64,000 bases of DNA from Streptomyces flaveus (GCF_014647675.1 NZ_BMPQ01000026.1:1-64000); one strand, 5' to 3'; counted from the first letter of the stretch, positions 42,142-51,240 are shown. Numbers and translations: made by a program. Notes: generated from the letters alone by a model not told the origin.

Positions 42142-43770
42142 TCAGCGCGTCGATCCGGTCGCTCCGGCCGGAGCGTCGGCGTCCGGCTGCCGCGGACGGC
42201 TGTCCCGGGCGGTCGGCAGGTGCGGTGTGACCAGGAAACTGGCGAGAGCGATGCCGCCGGTGGCCAGGATCGCCGCCTTCAGGCCGTCCAGCTGCGCGGA
42301 GGCGTAGGAGTCCGCGACGGCGTCGACCTCGGACGGTGGCAACCCGGCACGCTCGGCCGCCGAGCGCACCTGATCGGTGGCGACGAAGGTGATCCCCGCC
42401 TGGAGGGCGACACCGACCTCCTCACGGGTCTCTTCGGACAGCTGCGAATTGTCCGCCACCTGCGTGGTGAAGGCGTGGGCGAGCGCACCGATGAGGATCG
42501 ACCCGATGAGTGCGGTGCCCAGCGCGGAGCCCAGATTCTGTGCCGTGAACTGGAGTCCTCCGGCCTCACTGCGTTCCTCCTCGCCGACGCCGGACTGGAC
42601 GACGTTGCCCAGTTGCGAGGCGAGCAGGCCGACGCCCACGCCCAGCAGGGCCATGGCTCCGGCGAACTGCGTGTCGTCGATGACCGGGTCGATGGTGGCC
42701 AGCAGCCACACGATGGCCGCCGCCAGGGTCGCCAGGGCCAGCCGGACCACCCTGCGCGGCCCCCACACCCGTCCCAGCGAGGACGCGGAAAGAGAGGTCA
42801 CCAGCATGGTGGCGGACACGGGCAGCAGGCGCAGCCCCGTCTCGAAGGCGTCGAACCCCTGAACCACCTGCAAATACAGCGGGATGGTGAAGAACAGCCC
42901 CAGCAGGATGAGGTTCTGGCTCAGCAGCGTCATCAGGCCGGACCGCAGCACGGGTCTGCCCAGCAGGGACAGGTGCACGAGGGGGTCGGCGCCCTGGTGC
43001 TCCCGCCGCCGCTCCCAGTGCCGGAAGAGGGCCAGGACGGCCGCCCCGGCCCCGACGACGAACAGCGTCGGGGCGAAGCCGAGGACGGTGAAGGGAGGGT
43101 TGCGGGGCTGCACCCATCCCCAGGTGCTGCTCTGCAGCACCCCGAGCACGCCCAGCCCCAGTCCGGCCGCGGAGAGCGCCGCACCGACCCCGTCCAGCCG
43201 GGGGCGCGGGCCGGTCCGGGGGGACTCCGCGATCACCCGGCGGCACAGCAGGACGGCCACGACGACCACGACCTCGCCGGCGAAGACCAGCCGCCAGGTC
43301 AGGTACGTCGTCACCCAGCCGCCCAGCAGCGGGCCGACCGCGATCCCGGCGCCGGCGAGCCCGCCGATGACCGCGTAGGCGACGGCCCGGTCCTTCCCGC
43401 GATACGACTCCGCGACGAGGGCGGCCATGGCCGGCAGCACCATGGCGGCTCCCAGTCCCTCGATGACGGACCAGCCCAGTGTGAGGACCCACAGCGTGGG
43501 TGCCGCGGCGGTCAGGGCCGACCCCACGCCGTAGACGACCAGCCCGAGCAGGAACATGCGGCGACGCCCCAGGATGTCGCCGCACCTGCCGCCGATGATC
43601 ATGAACGCCGCCATGACCAGCGCGTACAGAGTGATGACGGCCTGGATGGCGGTGACCTCCGTGTCGAAGTCCTCGACCAGCTGACTGATGGACACGTTCA
43701 TGACCGAGGTGTCCAGGACCATGAGGAACTGGGCCGTACCGAGGACGATCAGAGCCCGCCAGTGCTTCAC
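42142..43770 (-). CDS. DHA2-family MFS drug/proton antiporter
   Basis: 542 residues from the GTG at 43770 (GAGG 8 nt upstream), 14 membrane helices. MFS signature motif GGRCGDILGRRRMF between helices 2 and 3 and the antiporter motif C region (GLAGAGIAVGPLLGGW) identify an exporter of the EmrB/QacA type. Substrates cannot be told. Divided from the LuxR-type regulator (same strand, upstream) by 193 bp that contain a 17-bp inverted repeat, so it may be regulated separately. Confidence 0.93.
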   Translation of the reverse strand: MKHWRALIVLGTAQFLMVLDTSVMNVSISQLVEDFDTEVTAIQAVITLYALVMAAFMIIGGRCGDILGRRRMFLLGLVVYGVGSALTAAAPTLWVLTLGWSVIEGLGAAMVLPAMAALVAESYRGKDRAVAYAVIGGLAGAGIAVGPLLGGWVTTYLTWRLVFAGEVVVVVAVLLCRRVIAESPRTGPRPRLDGVGAALSAAGLGLGVLGVLQSSTWGWVQPRNPPFTVLGFAPTLFVVGAGAAVLALFRHWERRREHQGADPLVHLSLLGRPVLRSGLMTLLSQNLILLGLFFTIPLYLQVVQGFDAFETGLRLLPVSATMLVTSLSASSLGRVWGPRRVVRLALATLAAAIVWLLATIDPVIDDTQFAGAMALLGVGVGLLASQLGNVVQSGVGEEERSEAGGLQFTAQNLGSALGTALIGSILIGALAHAFTTQVADNSQLSEETREEVGVALQAGITFVATDQVRSAAERAGLPPSEVDAVADSYASAQLDGLKAAILATGGIALASFLVTPHLPTARDSRPRQPDADAPAGATGSTR

Positions 43771-43879
43771 GCTGTCCACCTCGCCGAGTCGGCCGGTACG
43801 CCGGCGGAGTCGGCCGGGCAGTGGCCTGCACATGCCCCGCCGCTCCTGCCCATCGCATCCGAAGTACGTGCCTCGTGCC

Positions 43880-43896
43880 TCACCCGCCACGGGGGA
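43880..43896. promoter_or_regulatory. 17-bp inverted repeat, site 4
   Basis: TCACCCGCCACGGGGGA, one mismatch from TCACCCG-N3-CGGGTGA, 110 bp upstream of the MFS gene start. Confidence 0.55.
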
Positions 43897-43963
43897 AGGG
43901 CAGCACGCCTGTGATGTCCGGCCGGCGGGGAGGGCGGGCGCCGGACCCTCTCACCGCCCGTGT

Positions 43964-46669
43964 TCACAGCAGCCGGAGGTCGCGCGCGCGGCGCACCGCG
44001 TCGCCTCGCCGGTTCACCGCCAGCTTCCGGTAGACGCTCTTGAGGTGGGTCTTCACCGTGTTCACCGACACGTAGAGGTCGGCGGCGACCTCCTCCGTCG
44101 ACATCATCCGGGCCAGCCGCTCCAGGACGTCGCGCTCGCGTCCGCTCAGCTCCACCGCGACGAGCGGCGGGGGCAGCGACTCCGGCCGGGGTTGCTCACC
44201 GTGTCGCGGCAGGCCGGGCGTGAGCCAGCCCGCTGCCAGCTCGTGGAGCGGAGGCATGGCCAGGAGGGGCCGGATCCACGCTCCCGCATCGAGGAACGGA
44301 CGTCGCAGCCGCTCCCGCCGAGCGTCGAGGAGCGCCTGCGCCACGAGCCTACGGGCGGTGGCGGTGTCTCCCGACCCCTCCGCGGCCTGAGCCCTCACCA
44401 GCGCTGCTCTCACGGTCACCGCCGGCCCGGTCCGGCCCCCGGTGCGGATGCTGTCCAGCAGGTCGATGGCCGCCCCGGTACGGCCTGCGGCGACCTGGAT
44501 CGCCGCGGCCTCAACGGCACACGCCGGCTGGTCGCCGGACACGCCCTGGAGCACCTCGGCCGCTTCGTCCGGCCGTCCTTCGGCCAGGTGAGCGGCGGAG
44601 GTGACGAGCGCTTCATGGCCTGCCGCCCAGGGTGAGGCCACGACCGCGGAGACGGCCGGGTCCGCCGCCTGGACGGCGGCTCGTGCCTTGCCCCTGACCA
44701 GCAGGAGGCGAGCTGTGGCGAGGGCTCGTCCCGCCGCCGTCACCGGATCACGCGTTCCCGATGAGGGCCGGGCCGCCTCGTCGATGAGGGCTTGGGCCCG
44801 GCTCAGCTCATGGCGGTCGACGGCCACGGCGGCCAGGACCAGCTGCCCGATGCCGGAGCCGGACGGCTGGGGAAGGCCGACCCGTTCCGCCTCGGACACC
44901 GCCGCCAGGGCCTTGCGCTCCGCCCGGCCGGGCCAGCCGTTCAGATAGTCGAGCAGGGCCAGGTGCTCCATCGAGTCCTCCCGGGGCAGCACGGTGGAGG
45001 CCCCGCCGGGAGCGCCGGCTGCCGTGGTCAGGGCAGCACGCGCGTCCTCGAAGCGCCCGGCCCACAGTCGGGCCGAGCCCAGATGGGTCAGCAGGAGGGC
45101 GGTGAGTTCGGGATGCTTGTCCAGGAGGTGTGCCGGGACTTCCTGCCGCAGTTCATCGGCCGCTTCGGCGGCTCTTTCGGCCTGTGAGGGACATCCGGTC
45201 AGCCGGGCGGCCAGTGCCTCGAGCAGCGCACAGCTCAGCTGGACGGCCGCCGGCTCGGGCGCCGCTTCGGACGCGTCGTCGGCCAGATGCTCCTCGGCGT
45301 GGCGCAGGCGGGTCAGTCCGCGGTCGAGGTTGTATCGGGACAGGTCGCGGGCCGCGCGTACGAGGTCTGTCGCCGGACTCCTGGCCTCGGGCCCCATGCG
45401 GGAGAACAAGTCGGTCAGGTCACCCGAGCGCAGGCCGGTGAAGAGCTGTCCGATCGCCAGGTCGTCGACGAGGGCGCCGGCGGCGAAATCCCAGTCGCCC
45501 GCGGCGGCGCCGTGAGCGAGTGTCTCCGGCAGGAATCCGGAACGACGCAGCCACCGCGCGGCCCGCCGGTGGAGTTCCGGCTCCAGGCCGGGCAGGCGCT
45601 CGCGCAGATGGGCCCGGAGTATCTCCCCGAACAGCGGGTGGAGCTGGTACCACGAGTGCCCGAGGTACTCGACGAACGCGTTGCCGCGGTGCAGCCCGGC
45701 GAGAATGGGCCCGGCATCGGTCCGGAGGGTCAGCGCGTTGGCCAGACCGGGACAGAAACGCTCCAGGACGCTGACGCGCAGCAGGAGGTCCTGTGTCTCT
45801 TCCGGCTGTCCTTTGAGGACCTCGGCCAGCAGGAAGTCCGCGACCGTACTGCGATCCGCCTCGAACTCCTTCAGGTAGAGCTCCGGGTCGGCGCTCTCCA
45901 GAGCGGCCAGGGCGGACAGGCGCAAGCCGGCGGCCCAGCCCCGGGTGCGGTCCACCAGGGCGCGCGCGGCAGGGACCGGAAGGCTCAGACCGTGCAGCTC
46001 AAGCAGTGCGGCGGCCTCCTCGGGGGTGAACGCCAGCTCGGCGGCGCGGATCTCCGTCAGCTCGTCGGCCGCCCGGTAACGGTGCAACGGAAGCAGCGGT
46101 TCGGTGCGGGTGACGAGGACCAGGCGCAGCCCCCGCCCGGCGTGGTGCAGGACGAACTCCAGCTGCTCCGCGACCTCCGGAGCGGTCACGCGGTCGTACT
46201 CGTCGAGCACGAGGACCACGGGCCGGTCGCGATCGTTCAGCTCGGCGGCGAGCGCCGCCAGCAGCCTTTGGTCCACCCCGGTCGCATCCGCGGGGGCTTC
46301 GACCGCATCGGATGCGGGCGCACCGCAGGCGCGCAGGGACTGAATGACGTACGCCCAGAACACCCCGGGACGCCGGTCCCCCACTTCGACGGTGAGCCAG
46401 GCGACGGGCTGCCGCAGGCCGGCTGCCCAGTCGGCGGCCAGCAGGGTCTTGCCCGCGCCGGCGGCACCGTTGAGCAGGGTCAACGGTGTCCGGAGAGCTT
46501 GGTCGAGGTGGTCGACGAGCCGCTGCCGCCGCAGGTACGTGGCGGGTCTCGTCGGCAGCACGATCCGGGTGCGCAGAAACGGGTCCCCCAGGGGACCGGT
46601 GCACGGAACGGTGGGACCGGTCAGTCCTGGAGCGTTCTCGTCGGTTTCTGCCACAGGGCTCACCACCAC
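43964..46669 (-). CDS. Large ATP-dependent LuxR-family regulator (MalT/LAL-like)
   Basis: 901 residues. N-terminal STAND ATPase: Walker A GAAGAGKT (about residue 69), Walker B VVLVLDEYD, then VLVTRTEPLLPLHRY (sensor region). A long helical TPR-like middle (about 330-820) and a C-terminal LuxR HTH (LSGRERDVLERLARMMSTEE, then VNTVKTHLKSVYRKL). Such proteins bind an inducer and ATP, oligomerise and activate transcription. It is the only regulator inside this stress island, so the 17-bp repeats nearby are candidate targets (inference). A 39-bp part of the ATPase coding region (46361-46399) is repeated at 48167-48205. Confidence 0.92.
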   Translation of the reverse strand: MVVSPVAETDENAPGLTGPTVPCTGPLGDPFLRTRIVLPTRPATYLRRQRLVDHLDQALRTPLTLLNGAAGAGKTLLAADWAAGLRQPVAWLTVEVGDRRPGVFWAYVIQSLRACGAPASDAVEAPADATGVDQRLLAALAAELNDRDRPVVLVLDEYDRVTAPEVAEQLEFVLHHAGRGLRLVLVTRTEPLLPLHRYRAADELTEIRAAELAFTPEEAAALLELHGLSLPVPAARALVDRTRGWAAGLRLSALAALESADPELYLKEFEADRSTVADFLLAEVLKGQPEETQDLLLRVSVLERFCPGLANALTLRTDAGPILAGLHRGNAFVEYLGHSWYQLHPLFGEILRAHLRERLPGLEPELHRRAARWLRRSGFLPETLAHGAAAGDWDFAAGALVDDLAIGQLFTGLRSGDLTDLFSRMGPEARSPATDLVRAARDLSRYNLDRGLTRLRHAEEHLADDASEAAPEPAAVQLSCALLEALAARLTGCPSQAERAAEAADELRQEVPAHLLDKHPELTALLLTHLGSARLWAGRFEDARAALTTAAGAPGGASTVLPREDSMEHLALLDYLNGWPGRAERKALAAVSEAERVGLPQPSGSGIGQLVLAAVAVDRHELSRAQALIDEAARPSSGTRDPVTAAGRALATARLLLVRGKARAAVQAADPAVSAVVASPWAAGHEALVTSAAHLAEGRPDEAAEVLQGVSGDQPACAVEAAAIQVAAGRTGAAIDLLDSIRTGGRTGPAVTVRAALVRAQAAEGSGDTATARRLVAQALLDARRERLRRPFLDAGAWIRPLLAMPPLHELAAGWLTPGLPRHGEQPRPESLPPPLVAVELSGRERDVLERLARMMSTEEVAADLYVSVNTVKTHLKSVYRKLAVNRRGDAVRRARDLRLL
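46361..46399 (+). repeat. 39-bp direct repeat, copy 1 (inside the LuxR-type gene)
   Basis: Begins CACCCCGGGACGCCGGTC and ends GACGGTGAGCCA; identical to 48167-48205 in the same orientation, 1806 bp away. This copy is an in-frame part of the ATPase domain, so it is the original. Confidence 0.85.
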
Positions 46670-47163
46670 TGTCCGTCAAGGTCAGGTCATGGGCTGCGCC
46701 TCTTCACCCAGCATCCCAGTCCACCTGCCCCTGCGCGCGGCGCACAGGGGCCGATGCCCCGTTCACCAGGGCATCGCCCGCCCTTGCCCGGCTGGCTCCA
46801 CACCTACGCCCGCGCCCTGGTGACCGTCGCGGAGGACGGCCCCTCCGAGGGGCCGCTGCTCACGGTGTCCTTCCCGTCCCCGGAACGGATCAGGGCCGCC
46901 GCCAAGGAGGCGTTCCACATGCGGTTCGTCGCTCAAATGCGCCGTCCCGGACGCGCAGATGACGACCGTGAGCGAGGTGGTGCACCTGGTCGACGCTCTC
47001 GACCCGTCGGTCATATGAAGACGAGTACGAAGCGCGACACGGGGGGTTGGGGGAGTCCCACGGCGCTGGAATCCCCCGGCTCGATCCGAGCCGAGAGCTT
47101 GAGAGGGCGGGATGAAAGTGGAGAGAAGAGATTATTCATTCCTATTAGTGCTATTTATGATAG
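46670..47163. other. Gap with possible gene remnant and AT-rich promoter
   Basis: 494 bp without an intact gene. A plus-strand frame at about 46783-46950 has protein-like parts (LPGWLHTYARALVTVAEDG, FPSPERIRAAAKEAFHMR) but no start or known family. Bases 47131-47161 are strikingly AT-rich for this genome and end in TATGAT, a good -10 box, just before the next gene. Confidence 0.5.
47156..47161 (+). promoter_or_regulatory. -10 box TATGAT in an AT-rich promoter
   Basis: TATGAT lies 2 bp before an ATG (47164) and 11 bp before an in-frame GTG (47173). Transcription would begin near 47168-47170, so the message is probably leaderless and the GTG at 47173 the real start. A weak -35-like TATTCA lies 17 bp upstream. 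Confidence 0.45.
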
Positions 47164-48139
47164 ATGCGATTTGTGTCGCACCGGGAGAAGCTGAACACTG
47201 CGGGTTCCCGCAAGGAGCCCTCCCCTGAACGCTCGCTGCTGGCGTCGGTCGTCACCGATCCCGGACACCTCCCCGAACTCCTCGCCGACTTCGCCGTCCG
47301 CCGCATCGGTCCGGCCGTGCCCGAAGCAATCGCCTCGCTTCGGCGGAACCACCCCAACGCCACCGAGGCGGAGCTCCGGGCCCGGGTGGTCGCTCGCGGC
47401 CGACGGACCGTCGTATCGGAGGGATCCCTCGTGGGCGGCCCGTTCCTCGTGCTCATTCCCGTCGCGTTCTGCGCGGCGCTGCTCCGCCAGGCACGTACGG
47501 TCCTGGAGCTGGCCGCCCTCGACGGCCGCGACCCCACGGCGAGCGCCCGCGCCGGCGAACTCCTCGTCCTCCAGGGCGTGTACGAGGACACCCGGCAGGC
47601 GCAGGACGCGCTCGCCCGCACCGGACGCGCCGCCGGCGCACCCGCCCGCTGGAAGCGATGGGTGGCCCTGTGGGACGTCACCCTGCGCATGGCCCACCTC
47701 CTCGGCGTGCTCACGCCAGGCGACGAGAGTCAGGCCGCGGGCCGGCGCGTACGCCGGGTCGCCGTCCAGGCCTGGCGGTGGCTGCTCCTCGGCGTGGTCT
47801 TCCTGGTCGGACTGGTCGCCCCCCCTCGTCTGGCTCCCGTACATGGCGGTGACCTACCAGCGCGCCGACGCCCGCCTGGCAGACCGCGTTCTCGCCTACT
47901 ACTTCGCCGACACCGCACCCGCCCCGCGCCACCGGACCTCCCGCCCCGAACCGGAAGTCCTGGCGGCCGCACTCCGCGCGTTCCTCTCCCTCCTCGTGCC
48001 GCTCGTCCTGACCGCCGTGACCTTCCTGACCGGTCTGCGCATCGCCGACAGCCGCTGGCCGGTCCTCGGCATCACCCTGGCCACAGCGTCCGCCGCGGTC
48101 GGCGCGCTCTGGTACTGGCGCCGCCACCGGCGCCTTTGA
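47164..48139 (+). pseudogene. Membrane protein gene (EcsC-like?) split by a frameshift in a C7 run
   Basis: The first frame (from 47164, or GTG 47173) reads SLLASVVTDPGHLPELLADF ... LLRQARTVLELAALDGRD ... WRWLLLGVVFLVGLVAP and then loses protein character. The next frame (+1) continues PLVWLPYMAVTYQRADARLA ... FLSLLVPLVLTAVTFLTGLR to the stop at 48139. The switch falls on seven C residues at 47819-47825; removing one restores a single protein of about 325 residues with helices in the middle and at the end. The N-terminal half recalls EcsC-type proteins, not firmly. Either a true frameshift or a homopolymer error. Confidence 0.65.
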
Positions 48140-48166
48140 CCGTCCTCCAGCAGTTGACGCGGAGCC

Positions 48167-48205
48167 CACCCCGGGACGCCGGTCCCCCACTTCGACGGTG
48201 AGCCA
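48167..48205 (+). repeat. 39-bp direct repeat, copy 2
   Basis: Exact copy of 46361-46399, here outside any intact gene and joined directly to an integrase-like remnant. Looks like a transferred or duplicated scrap of the LuxR-type gene. Confidence 0.85.
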
Positions 48206-48300
48206 AGGGCAACAAGATCCGGTCAGTGCCCCTGCCTGCTCAGCCGGCCGCCGCCCTCAAGGCCCACATGAAGGAGTTCCCGCCGGTCGAGGCAAGGCAT
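48202..48300 (+). pseudogene. Tyrosine integrase fragment
   Basis: About 33 codons read AKGNKIRSVPLPAQPAAALK and then HMKEFPPVEAR, the segment between the first Arg box and the HxxR box of actinophage/pSAM2-type tyrosine integrases. A stop precedes it and catalytic residues are absent on both sides. A relic of an integrated element. Confidence 0.6.
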
Positions 48301-48303
48301 GAA

Positions 48304-48325
48304 AGAGGCGGGGTTCGAAAACCCC
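48304..48325 (-). terminator. Hairpin after the 143-residue gene
   Basis: GGCGGGGTTTTCGAACCCCGCC on the minus strand, followed by TCTTTC, placed 25 bp after the stop of the gene at 48350-48781. Confidence 0.7.
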
Positions 48326-48349
48326 GCCCGATCTGAAAGAAACCCCAGG

Positions 48350-48781
48350 TCAGGGCCACACCAAGCAGTACGGCTGGTGCCCGGCCTCGTGCAGCCTGTG
48401 GCTGAAGTCCTGCCACTCGTGCAGCAGCTGGTACACGTTGAACGCGTCCCGAGGCCCACCCCGGTCCGGCACCGTCGACCAGATGAAGGCCGCCGCGCCG
48501 ACCGCCTCCTCGCCGATTCCGCGTAGGGGGTCTACGACCGTCATGGGGAGCTTGACTACGGCGTAGTCCGGATGCAGGACTACGAGTTCGAGCGGCGGGA
48601 CCTTGTTCAGCGGGACGCCCTCTATGCCGGTGAGGACCATCGCGGCCATCGTCTCCGGCTTGATCTTCGTGAACATGCCGTTCATGCCGAGCTCGTCGCC
48701 GCCGAGTTCTTCCGGGCGCATGGAGATGGGGACTCGCGCGGCGGTCGCACCGTCCGGGGCCCCGAAGTATTTGTAGGTCAC
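48350..48781 (-). CDS. Conserved hypothetical protein
   Basis: 143 residues from a GTG at 48781; the frame continues upstream to 49009 but that part is charged and unlike protein. It reads YKYFGAPDGATAARVPISMR, GMNGMFTKIKPETMAAMVL, then HPDYAVVKLPMTVVDPLRGI and ends HEWQDFSHRLHEAGHQPYCL. No membrane helix or signal peptide. I do not know the family; its position next to hemL is, as I recall, seen in other streptomycetes, which supports a real gene. Confidence 0.65.
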   Translation of the reverse strand: MTYKYFGAPDGATAARVPISMRPEELGGDELGMNGMFTKIKPETMAAMVLTGIEGVPLNKVPPLELVVLHPDYAVVKLPMTVVDPLRGIGEEAVGAAAFIWSTVPDRGGPRDAFNVYQLLHEWQDFSHRLHEAGHQPYCLVWP

Positions 48782-49156
48782 CCCCACCCGGCCACCATTC
48801 CTGCTCTCTGCCCGTGGGGCGTCGATCCGACGGATTCCGTTGAGGCCGTCGATCCGCTCGCCCGGCTCGGGCTCACTCTCCGTCTGCCGTACCTCGCGGG
48901 TTTCGCGTGTCTCGGCCGCCGCTTCCGCCTCGCGCCGGTGCCTTCCCCGTTGGGCACGCCGAGGACCGAGGTCATCGGTCCCCTCGCCCAGTCCGCCACC
49001 GCGATGCATATCTCCACCCGACTGCTTATCTAAGGTGCGCCATCTCCGCCACGCAACCCGATCATCATGTCAGTGACCTCCCCCGCGACCGCCCGCCGAA
49101 ACGTGCGTTGAAACACGTGTCCGCAGGATCTTCGAGGCCTCTGACAACATGGCTGT
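48782..49156. promoter_or_regulatory. Divergent gap between the hypothetical gene and hemL
   Basis: 375 bp with no convincing gene. It should hold both promoters; sequence near 49110-49156 (TTGAAACACG...TCTGACAACAT) lies close to the hemL GTG and suggests a short or absent leader. Confidence 0.4.
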
Positions 49157-50473
49157 GTGAACTATCCGTACGAATACGACGCCCCAGTTTCTCATGCTCT
49201 TTTCAACCGTGCGGCGGCCGTCACACCCGGCGGCGTGAACTCTCCCGTGCGAGCGTTCCGCGCCGTGGGCGGTACGCCCCGGTTCATGGTGTCCGGCACC
49301 GGTCCGTACCTGACCGACGCCGACGGAAGGGAGTACGTGGACCTCGTCTGCTCCTGGGGGCCGATGATCCTCGGCCACTCCCACCCGGAGGTGATCGCGG
49401 CGGTCCAGGCCGCCGTCGCCCGCGGTACGTCCTTCGGTACGCCCGGTGAGGGCGAGGTCGCGCTCGCCGAGGAGATCGTCGCCCGCGTCGAGCCCGTCGC
49501 CCAGGTCCGGCTCGTCTCCAGCGGCACCGAGGCGACCATGTCCGCCATCCGTCTCGCCCGCGGCTACACGGGGCGCGCCAAGGTGATCAAGTTCGCCGGC
49601 TGCTATCACGGGCATGTGGACGCCCTGCTCGCCGCCGCGGGAAGCGGACTCGCCACGTTCGCGCTGCCCGACACCCCCGGCGTCACCGGCGCCCAGGCCG
49701 CGGACACCGTCGTCCTCCCGTACAACGATCTCGACGCCGTCCGCGAGGCCTTCCGCGCCCACCCCGGCCAGATCGCCTGCGTGATCACCGAGGCCGCGCC
49801 CGGGAACATGGGCGTAGTGCCGCCGGAGCCCGGCTTCAACCAGGGGCTCAAGGACGCCTGTGCGGACAACGGCGCGCTGTACATCTCCGACGAGGTCATG
49901 ACCGGGTTCCGGACCAGCAAGGCCGGATGGTTCGGAATCGACGGCGTACGTCCCGATCTCATGACCTTCGGCAAGGTCATGGGCGGCGGCTTCCCGGCCG
50001 CCGCTTTCGGTGGTCGGCCGGATGTCATGGCGCACCTCGCGCCCGCCGGGCCCGTCTACCAGGCCGGCACCCTCTCCGGGAACCCGGTCGCCACCGCCGC
50101 CGGGCTCGCCCAGCTGCGACTCCTCGACGACGCCGCGTACGACAAGGTCGACGCGGTGTCCGAGCAGCTCCGTACGCTGGTGTCGGACGCGCTCACCAAG
50201 GAGGGTGTGGCGCACCGCGTGCAGAACGCCTCCAGTATGTTCTCCGTGTTCTTCACCGACCGCCCCGTCAAGAACTACGAGGACGCGAAGGCACAGGAGT
50301 CGTACCGCTTCACCGCCTTCTTCCACTCGATGCTCGCGCAGGGCGTCTATCTGCCCCCGTCGTCCTTCGAGTCCTGGTTCGTCTCGACGGCGCACGACGA
50401 GCGGGCGGTCCAGCGGATCGCCGACGCCCTTCCGGCGGCGGCACGGGCAGCAGCGGAGGCCACGGCAGCATGA
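49157..50473 (+). CDS. hemL: Glutamate-1-semialdehyde 2,1-aminomutase
   Basis: 438 residues, complete. Moves the amino group of glutamate-1-semialdehyde to give 5-aminolevulinate, the C5-pathway step of heme synthesis. PLP lysine in MTFGKVMGGGFPAAAFGG (about residue 275), SSGTEATMSAIRLARG and CYHGHVD are class III aminotransferase signatures, and AGTLSGNP closes the active site. GTG start without a Shine-Dalgarno site, so possibly leaderless. Overlaps the next gene by ATGA. Heme supply fits the cytochrome c assembly genes downstream. Confidence 0.96.
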   Translation: MNYPYEYDAPVSHALFNRAAAVTPGGVNSPVRAFRAVGGTPRFMVSGTGPYLTDADGREYVDLVCSWGPMILGHSHPEVIAAVQAAVARGTSFGTPGEGEVALAEEIVARVEPVAQVRLVSSGTEATMSAIRLARGYTGRAKVIKFAGCYHGHVDALLAAAGSGLATFALPDTPGVTGAQAADTVVLPYNDLDAVREAFRAHPGQIACVITEAAPGNMGVVPPEPGFNQGLKDACADNGALYISDEVMTGFRTSKAGWFGIDGVRPDLMTFGKVMGGGFPAAAFGGRPDVMAHLAPAGPVYQAGTLSGNPVATAAGLAQLRLLDDAAYDKVDAVSEQLRTLVSDALTKEGVAHRVQNASSMFSVFFTDRPVKNYEDAKAQESYRFTAFFHSMLAQGVYLPPSSFESWFVSTAHDERAVQRIADALPAAARAAAEATAA

Positions 50474-51144
50474 GTGACATCACCGTCGTACACGTGGTGC
50501 GGCACGGCGAGGTCGCCAACCCGGACGGGGTCCTGTACGGGCGCCTGCCCGGCTACCACCTGTCCGAGTTGGGGCTGCGGATGGCCGAGCGGGTCGCCGA
50601 GCACCTCGCCCCCAGGGACATCACGCACGTCGTCGCCTCCCCGCTGGAGCGGGCGCGGGAAACGGCCGCCCCGATCGCCGAGAGCCACGGCCTCGACCTC
50701 ACGACCGACCGCCGGCTCATCGAGGCCGGCAACGTCTTCCAGGGCAAGGCCTTCGGGGTCGGTGACGGTGCGCTGCGCCGGCCCGAGAACTGGAAGCACC
50801 TCCTCAACCCCTTCAGGCCGTCCTGGGGCGAGCCGTATCTGGAGCAGGTCATACGGATGATGGGGGCGCTGGACGCCGCCAAGGACGCGGCACGCGGGCA
50901 TGAAGCGGTGTGCGTCTCGCACCAGTTGCCGATCTGGATCGTGCGCTCCTACGTGGAGCGGCGGCGGCTGTGGCACGACCCGCGCAAGCGGCAGTGCACA
51001 CTCGCCTCGCTGACGACGTTCACGTACCAGGGCGACAAGATCGTCTCCGTCGGCTACACCGAGCCCGCCCGGGATCTCGTACCTGCGCATCTGCTGGCGG
51101 GGGCGAAGCCGGTCAAAGGCAAAGGCAAGGCTTTCGGAGCGTAG
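50470..51144 (+). CDS. Histidine phosphatase-family protein (phosphoglycerate mutase-like)
   Basis: 224 residues; the ATG overlaps the hemL stop by 4 bp (ATGA), so translation is coupled. Phosphohistidine motif VRHGEVANPDGV (RHG at about residue 11) and ASPLERARETA; the second His in CVSHQLPIWIV. It belongs to the broad branch with phosphatase rather than mutase activity in most members; substrate unknown. The conserved coupling to hemL and the ccs genes suggests a heme or cytochrome link (inference). Confidence 0.9.
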   Translation: MSDITVVHVVRHGEVANPDGVLYGRLPGYHLSELGLRMAERVAEHLAPRDITHVVASPLERARETAAPIAESHGLDLTTDRRLIEAGNVFQGKAFGVGDGALRRPENWKHLLNPFRPSWGEPYLEQVIRMMGALDAAKDAARGHEAVCVSHQLPIWIVRSYVERRRLWHDPRKRQCTLASLTTFTYQGDKIVSVGYTEPARDLVPAHLLAGAKPVKGKGKAFGA

Positions 51145-51240
51145 GCGACGGCCAATCACGCCCTCTCGTTCCATTTCGCCTGTAACAAGTTCATCCCCGT
51201 CCCGCACGGGAAATGTGACGCTCTCTCCAGGAACCCCCAT

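Noticed and set aside
46783..46950. Possible gene fragment (LHTYARALVTVAEDG)
   Set aside because: No start, no recognised family and no conserved end; kept only as a note in the gap entry.
48304..48330. GGTTCGAA-containing hairpin that resembles a tRNA T-arm
   Set aside because: The stem and loop sizes do not fit a T-arm and it is well placed as the terminator of the minus-strand gene.
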